Shown here in pieces: positions 1 to 5,992 of a stretch of DNA of 24,226 nt (positions are counted from its first letter, which is position 1; each line of letters begins with the position of its first letter). The notes beneath the pieces are model-generated. The model made no database searches. It was not told the DNA's origin and saw only the letters and a program-made list of their open reading frames with translations. The stretch is from a virus, in the IMG/VR virus record IMGVR_UViG_3300033153_003869, positions 1 through 24,226 of that record. The stretch is one strand, 5' to 3'. The translations under genes and the position numbers were made by a program.

Positions 1-510
1 CGCCCCGTCGACGAGTCCGGTTAGGTCGATGGATTTTGACGCACTCGCCCCGACAAGAAACAGCCGAACGGTGTTTGCGGACGCTCGGTAGAGCACCCAA
101 CCAGTCCCAGTCCCACCAGACCAGTAGGTGCCCAATATGTAGGTAACCCGCGTCTCCGACCACTTGAGCGCAACCTCCAGGGCCATGTCCTCCGTGGTCA
201 CGTTTCCAATTGGGCCAGCCGATTGCAGGAACTTGCCGCTCTCGCCCTTTGCCGCGCGTTCCCCGAGGTGCGGCCCGTAGGCTGCGAGGTCTGGGCTGCT
301 CCCTGCCCCCGCCTCGGGCAGCACCGTCCCCGTCTGCCGACACGTCCACGTCTTGGCCGTGTCATCGAGACCGGTGCCGTCGAACCAGAACGTGGGCTCC
401 ACCGTCACCCCGGTGATAACCAGGTTCCTGTTGGCCCACAGGCGCTCCACCCCAGCTTTCATGGGCGAAGTGATAAGGCCTAGCCCCGCGTTCCGATACT
501 GGATGCTCAT
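1..510 (-). CDS. LamG/concanavalin-like tail or adhesin protein, N-terminal part (cut by window edge)
   Basis: An open frame of 170 codons runs from an ATG at 510 to the left edge with no stop, so the C-terminus is missing. The ATG overlaps the stop of the upstream gene as TGATG, and a GGTGAG ribosome-site match lies about 5 bases upstream. The protein starts MSIQYRNAGLGLITSP. Residues 40-100 contain Trp/Gly-rich strands and the motif AGAGSSPDLAAYGPHLG. From about residue 100 the strand pattern (SGKFLQSA, DMALEVALKW, YILGTYWSGG, WVLYRASANTVRLFLVG) resembles a LamG or concanavalin-type jelly roll, a fold common in phage receptor-binding and tail-surface proteins. The gene at 14350-15459 has a comparable C-terminal domain. 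The fold call is by eye. An adhesin or tail-surface role is inferred from fold and position. Confidence 0.7.
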   Translation of the reverse strand, partial: MSIQYRNAGLGLITSPMKAGVERLWANRNLVITGVTVEPTFWFDGTGLDDTAKTWTCRQTGTVLPEAGAGSSPDLAAYGPHLGERAAKGESGKFLQSAGPIGNVTTEDMALEVALKWSETRVTYILGTYWSGGTGTGWVLYRASANTVRLFLVGASASKSIDLTGLVDGA

Positions 511-1379
511 CAGCTCACCGAGATGTTAGCCGTGATTGTGTCGTCGGCCCCGCCGCTTGTGAAGTTGTAGAACAGCGCAATATGGCTATACGCCGTCTCC
601 AACTCCAGCTTGACTGCCCCAATCACAGAGACCGTCCATGTCGGAACAGGCAGCGCGTCTGCCTCCAGAAGCGATGCGTCGTTACCTACGAGCACCAGGA
701 TTTCCCCGACCGCATCAAACGCCCCCGCGCCCTTGGCCAAGAGGATATCGATGGCTACCAGGTTCCGGCCGCTCTTGTCCACGACAGTGCTCAGCCGGTC
801 TGCGTCGAGCACAACCGCAGCATACACTGCCGTCACTGCCGCATCCGCCTGGACCACCGGGGTAGACGCTGCCGCCAGGGCTTGTCCAAGGGCCGGGGCC
901 TTGGCGTCCAGGCTGGTGGTGTCGCCTGCGATGGTGTCAAGGTTTCCACCTGACTCCAGGGCGCCGCCACCACCGACCGCGGTGCTTGACTGAACCCCAC
1001 CGCCGCGCTTGACAACTGCCGTCACGAGCATGGTGTCGTCCGCGCCGCCGCTGGTGTAGTCGTAGAACACTTCGAGGTAGCGCATCGCGATGCCGGTCAG
1101 CAAAAGCGCCCCTTGCCTCGCGGCACCAGTCGCGATGGCGGTTTCGTAGGCGAGCAACTCTGTCGGCGTGTAGCTCGGGTCGTTTGTGACCCTGAACCGC
1201 AGCACGCCGACATGGTCAGGCGCCGCCACGCCCTGCGTCGTCTTGTACTCGATGCCAACAGTAGTGTTGTCGCCGAGATCAATGAGCTTGCTGCCCGCGT
1301 TCGCGTAGGTCAGGTCAGCCCCGAGAGTTGCGCCGTCGATGACGGTCCCACCGTTGGGAAGAGTCTGCTTCGCAGCCAT
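510..1379 (-). CDS. Phage structural protein with an internally duplicated domain
   Basis: 289 residues, with ATG at 1379 behind a strong AGGAGG ribosome site. The protein has two similar lobes joined by a linker. Lobe 1 (about residues 40-126) ends FYDYTSGGADDT; lobe 2 (about 186-289) ends FYNFTSGGADDT. The shared TSGGADDT and the preceding aromatic strand point to an internal duplication, also visible in DNA (539-575 against 1032-1068). The linker (about 140-185) is Gly/Ala-rich and includes LGQALAAASTPVVQAD, a pattern I associate with phage head or tail surface proteins. There is no catalytic motif, signal peptide or membrane segment. It sits between the enzyme cassette and the partial LamG-like gene, so a tail-surface or appendage role is likely but unproven. 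Confidence 0.75.
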   Translation of the reverse strand: MAAKQTLPNGGTVIDGATLGADLTYANAGSKLIDLGDNTTVGIEYKTTQGVAAPDHVGVLRFRVTNDPSYTPTELLAYETAIATGAARQGALLLTGIAMRYLEVFYDYTSGGADDTMLVTAVVKRGGGVQSSTAVGGGGALESGGNLDTIAGDTTSLDAKAPALGQALAAASTPVVQADAAVTAVYAAVVLDADRLSTVVDKSGRNLVAIDILLAKGAGAFDAVGEILVLVGNDASLLEADALPVPTWTVSVIGAVKLELETAYSHIALFYNFTSGGADDTITANISVS

Positions 1380-1380
1380 T

Positions 1381-2370
1381 TCAAATCCTCCTGGAGCAGC
1401 GATAGATTGCGCGCCCCTCTGTTGTTCCTACGTGGTGGACTTCATGCGTTGACCGGGCCAACTCCTGGAGCCATTCCTGATATTGGGCCTGGGGCCAAGC
1501 CGTCCCACCCCCATACTCCCGGCCCGGCACGTCCCCGTCAGTGATGAGCACCTTGCACCGGTCCAGCAGCCGCCGGAGCTTCTCGCCCACACCGTCGCGG
1601 TCGCCCCCCGTGTGGAATCCATGGAGCACCGACAGGCACACGATGACGTCCCACCCGAATCCACCCTTCAGGACCGGGTCCCATTCGCGCGTGCAGGAGT
1701 AGCTGACGGTGGTCCTGAACACGGTGTTCAGGTACTCCGCGACGGCAACCACTCGAGGGTCCAGGTCGATGCCAAACACCCTCCAGCCGCGCCGCGCAAA
1801 CTCACGGCAGAACCGGCCGGTACAGCTCCCAATCTCCAGAACTCCGGTGCCCGTCCGTGCCGCCGCTTCAATCCCGATGTCAGCCAGTGCCTTGAATACG
1901 AGGTCGATTCGATCTGGGGAGCGTGACACCTCCCAGCAGTCAAAGTAGGGGTGCTCGATCTCCTGGTAGAGCTTCTGCGGCTTACCCTGATAGATGCCAG
2001 CGAGGCTATCCACCATCTGCTGCCACAGCGGGGAGACCGACGTCAACGCAACGCGACCGAAGGCAGCCCCGTCGTGGGCCAGCCGCGCTGCCCGGTGGTG
2101 CCCGTCCAGTAGCTCGAACTCGCCCTCGCAGTTGAGCACGCATGGCATGGGCTCGGTGCTGGGAGGACCAGACTGCAGTTCGCGGAGGCGGGCGATAGCG
2201 TCCCTCATCTGCTCAGGGGTCTTGCCCATGGACAGCAGCAAGTCAGCGTACCGCCCGGTCAGTCCGTCCTCGCCACGGGCGAACGCCTCGTAGAGCCCCC
2301 GGTGCGTCGTCAGCTTGCACACCTGACCAGCCCCCTGGGCGACTATCCACATGAGCGGAGACAGCAGCAT
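1381..2370 (-). CDS. ParB-like domain fused to a SAM-dependent methyltransferase
   Basis: About 329 residues. An ATG at 2370 overlaps the upstream stop as TGATG; a GTG at 2373 is an equally possible start. The N-terminal part (about residues 15-110) resembles a ParB/sulfiredoxin-like fold, with the signature FELLDGHHRAARLA near residues 86-97. The C-terminal part (about 150-329) is a class I methyltransferase: motif I VLEIGSCTGRF at about 177-187, the SAM-ribose acidic loop FGIDLDP at about 199-205, and a motif IV-like strand DVIVCLSVLHGF. It lacks the DPPY-type motif of N6-adenine or N4-cytosine DNA methylases, so a small-molecule, sugar or protein substrate is more likely. It is the third gene of the cassette with the glycosyltransferase/radical SAM fusion and the zinc-ribbon methyltransferase. 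The role of the ParB-like part and the substrate are unknown. Confidence 0.8.
   Translation of the reverse strand: MLLSPLMWIVAQGAGQVCKLTTHRGLYEAFARGEDGLTGRYADLLLSMGKTPEQMRDAIARLRELQSGPPSTEPMPCVLNCEGEFELLDGHHRAARLAHDGAAFGRVALTSVSPLWQQMVDSLAGIYQGKPQKLYQEIEHPYFDCWEVSRSPDRIDLVFKALADIGIEAAARTGTGVLEIGSCTGRFCREFARRGWRVFGIDLDPRVVAVAEYLNTVFRTTVSYSCTREWDPVLKGGFGWDVIVCLSVLHGFHTGGDRDGVGEKLRRLLDRCKVLITDGDVPGREYGGGTAWPQAQYQEWLQELARSTHEVHHVGTTEGRAIYRCSRRI
1386..1392 (-). promoter_or_regulatory. Strong Shine-Dalgarno site for the gene starting at 1379
   Basis: The minus strand reads AGGAGGA, with its core 7 bases upstream of the ATG at 1379. It lies inside the last codons of the upstream methyltransferase gene (the AGG AGG codons for Arg-Arg). 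This gene therefore initiates on its own strong site, unlike the tightly overlapped genes upstream of it. Confidence 0.75.
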
Positions 2371-3188
2371 CACGGCTTCACCCCGTACATCTCCACCTGA
2401 CCACAGGTCTCGTGGGGTACGACCAGCGAGATGCCGAACCCGGCACCCTCAATGGCGTTGCGTAGCGCCTCGGTGGTGAAGTGGTGAATGTGGCTGCGCC
2501 CGAAATATCCAGCCTTGAGGTAGTTGTCGATGTCGGGCAACCCACTAGGGGCCGGCTTGCTCAGGTCGATGTCCGCCGTGTCGTGCCACTCATCGTAGAA
2601 GGTCTTGACCACGATGCCGCCACCAGGTCGCAGGACCTCAAAGGCGCGCGCAAGGTCGGCGCCGGGGGTCTCCGTGTGCTCGATCACGTCAAGGCTCACG
2701 ACGGCGTCGAGGGCGTCGGGGACCGTCGCGTCCAGGAAGGGGCTGTGCTCAACATGGCCATCGGCCAGCTCCGCAGCGCGTCGGCTCATGTCGCAGCCTG
2801 TCGCCTCGATGCCTCGAGCATGGGCAACCTTCAGGAACAGCCCCCAGGAGGCGCCAGCCTCGTAGAGCCTCGTGAGGGTTCCGACTGCCCGCTCCAGCTT
2901 GTCGAGGATGCCCTCGTAGACACCGCCCCGGATGCGTTCGTAGTACTCCCGCTTCTCCGGGGTGTTCATGAACGGTGAACCGTTCTCGACGTGGCGGTCG
3001 ATGTAGGCGTCGTATGCCGGCGCGTTGTAGAACGCAGCGGCGGCGAGGTGCATTAGCTTCGGCTGGTCATAGAAGCGGACGCCGCAGTCGGCGCACTCGA
3101 CCAGGTTCGCCCCGGTGTCAAGGACGTTGGTCCACCTCGTAGGGACAGTCTTGTCCCCGAATCCGCATGCTCCGCAGTGAGTCATCAT
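2370..3188 (-). CDS. Class I SAM methyltransferase with N-terminal zinc ribbon
   Basis: 272 residues from ATG 3188; the next codon is also ATG (3185). Both overlap the stop of the upstream fusion gene, giving translational coupling. The N-terminus carries two CxxC pairs, CGAC (C5, C8) and CADC (C32, C35), which predict a zinc ribbon. The methyltransferase core follows: motif I LYEAGASWGLFL (about 108-119), the acidic loop ATGCDMS (about 129-135), and SLDVIEHTETPGADLARAF (about 165-183) with VLRPGGGIVVK after it, the pattern of the Methyltransf_23 group. Zinc-binding N-termini with this core occur in NDP-sugar C-methyltransferases, but those are near 400 residues and have a further C-terminal domain that is absent here. 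A sugar or peptide methyl transfer in concert with the neighbouring glycosyltransferases is inference. Confidence 0.85.
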   Translation of the reverse strand: MMTHCGACGFGDKTVPTRWTNVLDTGANLVECADCGVRFYDQPKLMHLAAAAFYNAPAYDAYIDRHVENGSPFMNTPEKREYYERIRGGVYEGILDKLERAVGTLTRLYEAGASWGLFLKVAHARGIEATGCDMSRRAAELADGHVEHSPFLDATVPDALDAVVSLDVIEHTETPGADLARAFEVLRPGGGIVVKTFYDEWHDTADIDLSKPAPSGLPDIDNYLKAGYFGRSHIHHFTTEALRNAIEGAGFGISLVVPHETCGQVEMYGVKP

Positions 3189-5992
3189 TGCGACCACGCC
3201 CCGAAGCAGCGCGTGCACTCCTGCGGCAGTGGGCGGTCACGCAACATGGCGGCGCGCAACTCGGAGTACGTTTTCGAAATCCAGGTCACCTCGTGTAGCC
3301 GCCCAAAGAAGTCCGATGGTGGCAGCACGCGCCGGCAGGGGGTGATGAAGTTGGCCCCGTCGAGACCGAGGAAAACGAACGGGCTCTCGCAGGTCCCCGG
3401 GCAGTGCTCCAGGTCAATCGGGACAGGCCAGGAGGCGACGAGCTCGGAGCCCGGGAGGGTCTTGGCCTGCGCGATGACCTCGAGCGTCTCCTCGCTGTCG
3501 GTGGTCACGACCTCGCTCAGAAAGCCTGGGTCATCCGGGGGTCCGTGGGGCAGTAGGTTGTGGAGGTGGACGTGGTGCACGTCAAGGTCCAGTGCCAAGG
3601 CCAAGAACGCTTCGATGTCCTTCGCCGTGCTGTTCGTCACCACCGCCGACACCCCAGTGGGCAGCAGCGGGACGGACTCGGCGATGCCCTTCATCACCAG
3701 GTCCCAGGTGTCGACCTGAGTGATCGCCAGGTGTCGCTCAGCGTCCGGCGCGTTCAGACTGACCGTCACTTTCTTGCAGCCCCAGCCCGCAAGGTTCTGC
3801 GCCAGCTGTGACAGGCGCACGCCGTTGGTGATGATGGTCGAGTGGCAGCCGTGATTCTGGAGCACCCGGAACACGCCGTCGAGTTCACGGTGCAAGAGCG
3901 GCTCGCCGAAACCGGCGAGGCACACGGACCTGATGGTCGGGTAGGTGAAGAGTGCGCGGTCGACCTGCGCCGGTGAGATATCCGGCACCTGGTAGTCCTT
4001 CTGGTCATCCTCGACCTGTCTACACCAGGTGCAGCGGTGATTGCACCGGCTGGTCATGTAGAGGGTCAGCTCCTGGGGCCCGCCGGCCGACTTCCCAAGC
4101 AGCCAGTTGAGCCTGCGAACCACGGGGTCAGGCGCCGAGGCGTCCAGCTCCCGGTCTTCAACGACGGGCCTGGCCAGGCCTGCGACCATCCCCTCGTAGA
4201 TGGCGAGGTTCATAGGTGTCGGGTCGACGATCATCCGCTGCCTCATCTTCTCTGGGTATGGCGTCAGCCACCCCATGTACTCGGGGCGGGCGCGGAACTT
4301 CTCCATCAGCCGGCGCCATCGCTGGTGAGCCATCGCCGGGGTCTGGAGGCTGTAGTGTAGGCCAGCACACTCTTCTTCGGTGCGCGGTGCCGGGCCAAAC
4401 GTCGAGGTGAAGCCGTCGCTCTCCAGCGCCTCGAACTGGTCCTGGTCGCAGCTGACCGAGTCCGTGTAGGGGTAGCTGACCACCACGTCGGTCCTGTAGA
4501 TTTTCACCCCGGTGATGGCACGCTCCTCTGCGTCTCCCCACAGCCAGGCACAGTAGATAGCGCACTTCGCGCCGTGCTCCTGAATCTTTGTCAACAGGTC
4601 AGCGATGGCGGTCGGGCCAAGGAGCATGTCCGCGTCCACCTGGCAGAAGTACGGGGTCTCGGCGCGGAGGTGCATCTCCTGGAAAGCCTTCCACATCGGG
4701 GTGAACCCGGTTATCTCCTCCAGCTGGAACTCGACGCTCTGGCGTTCCAAGCGCTCTCGGCACTCCGCGGCTGATGGCTCGCCTGAAGAGATGAGGAACA
4801 CTGTCAGCAGGTCGGACAGGTCGGTCTTCGGCGCGGGCGTCATAAGCTCCTGAATCTCCTCGATGTAGCTCTCGACCATCCGATCCTCGCCAAGTTCCTC
4901 GACGGCGTAGGCGCGGGCCTGGGCGGCTATCAGGGCCCCCTCGTCAGGACGCTCAGAGAGCCGCGTGACGGCTGCGGCGATTGAGAAGGGTGTCGGGTCG
5001 ACCGCCACGCCCCTGATGCCGTCTGGGAACTGCTGGGGCAGGTCTCCGAGGTGTCTGGCGTACACCACGGGTACCCGCGCCAGCGCCGCCTCCACTGCCA
5101 CCAGCGGGTGCCCCTCAAACTCCGAGCAGAGCAGCAGGCAATCGAACTCCCGCAGCGCCATCTGCGCCGGCACCACCCCGCCGAGGTCGACCCGGTCCTG
5201 CAGGTTGAGCCGCCTGGCCAGGTCCATCAGCTTGGAGCGCTGGAAGCCCGCACCGTAGCAACGGAGCCTGACGTGTGGGGGGAGGTGCTCCAGCGCCTCG
5301 ATGGCCACCCCGAGGTTCTTCTCGGTGGCGTACCTGCCCAGGAAGCCGATGACGAACAGCTCGTCGTGCTCGACCTTTACCGTCCTCGCGGCGAACCTCT
5401 CGGGGTCCACCCCGTTCGGGATGACCTTGGCCACGAGCTCGGTGCGCTCCAGCACCCTGTCGGCCACCTGCTGGGAGACGGCGATGACCCGGTCAACCTT
5501 GTCACCCAGGGTCTCCAGCGGCTCAAGGACGTGCTCGCCCGGGCTGTGGGCAATCCAGATTGACCCCGGAATGTGGTCCTGGTGATCGAGGCTCTTGCCC
5601 CACCAGATGGTGGCCGCGCCTGTAAGTACTGGTCTTTCCGCCTCTGTGTAGCCGCAACCGGCCTCTTCCAGCCTCTCGAGCAGATCGGGCAACCGGGGGA
5701 AGGTGTACCCGGTGTTGACCACCCTGACCCGGTATCCCCTCCTGGCCAGCCCGCAGGCGAGGGCAACCCCGACCCGCTCAGCCCCGCCCAGAGACAGGCA
5801 GGTGCAAACGACGTCGATGGGGGCGCCTTCGGTGGTCGGGGAGAAGACGACATGCTCTGGATCAGCGCCCTGAAACGGCTCCTGTGGCGTCTCCCGTGGT
5901 GGTGCCGGCCTTTTGGGCTCCGGTAGATCCGATACCCGCAGGTGCCCGTCCCCGATGATGGGCGGCAGCACTTCCTGTTCGACCCACTGCAT
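3185..5992 (-). CDS. GT4 glycosyltransferase + GT2-like domain + radical SAM/SPASM-like fusion
   Basis: 935 residues in one open frame, with the ATG overlapping the upstream stop as TGATG. Residues 1-57 are a Pro-rich leader. Residues about 58-385 form a GT-B, GT4-type glycosyltransferase: LSLGGAERVGVALA near 66-79, IPNGVDPERF at 191-200, FLGRYATEKNLGVAIEAL near 217-234, and the E-x7-E pair E293/E301 within CSEFEGHPLVAVEA. Residues about 392-600 look like a GT2-like domain with a D-x-D (D453-A-D455 in QVDADMLLGP). Residues about 640-935 are a radical SAM enzyme: C650-x3-C654-x2-C657 (CNHRCTWC), the glycine-rich AGFGEPLL near 693-700, and C-terminal cysteines C864, C868, C886, C926 and C929 that suggest an auxiliary Fe-S (SPASM or twitch) cluster. 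The product and substrate are unknown. Position between an ejection-protein gene and tail genes suggests late expression and modification of a virion or surface component. Confidence 0.85.
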   Translation of the reverse strand: MQWVEQEVLPPIIGDGHLRVSDLPEPKRPAPPRETPQEPFQGADPEHVVFSPTTEGAPIDVVCTCLSLGGAERVGVALACGLARRGYRVRVVNTGYTFPRLPDLLERLEEAGCGYTEAERPVLTGAATIWWGKSLDHQDHIPGSIWIAHSPGEHVLEPLETLGDKVDRVIAVSQQVADRVLERTELVAKVIPNGVDPERFAARTVKVEHDELFVIGFLGRYATEKNLGVAIEALEHLPPHVRLRCYGAGFQRSKLMDLARRLNLQDRVDLGGVVPAQMALREFDCLLLCSEFEGHPLVAVEAALARVPVVYARHLGDLPQQFPDGIRGVAVDPTPFSIAAAVTRLSERPDEGALIAAQARAYAVEELGEDRMVESYIEEIQELMTPAPKTDLSDLLTVFLISSGEPSAAECRERLERQSVEFQLEEITGFTPMWKAFQEMHLRAETPYFCQVDADMLLGPTAIADLLTKIQEHGAKCAIYCAWLWGDAEERAITGVKIYRTDVVVSYPYTDSVSCDQDQFEALESDGFTSTFGPAPRTEEECAGLHYSLQTPAMAHQRWRRLMEKFRARPEYMGWLTPYPEKMRQRMIVDPTPMNLAIYEGMVAGLARPVVEDRELDASAPDPVVRRLNWLLGKSAGGPQELTLYMTSRCNHRCTWCRQVEDDQKDYQVPDISPAQVDRALFTYPTIRSVCLAGFGEPLLHRELDGVFRVLQNHGCHSTIITNGVRLSQLAQNLAGWGCKKVTVSLNAPDAERHLAITQVDTWDLVMKGIAESVPLLPTGVSAVVTNSTAKDIEAFLALALDLDVHHVHLHNLLPHGPPDDPGFLSEVVTTDSEETLEVIAQAKTLPGSELVASWPVPIDLEHCPGTCESPFVFLGLDGANFITPCRRVLPPSDFFGRLHEVTWISKTYSELRAAMLRDRPLPQECTRCFGAWSQ

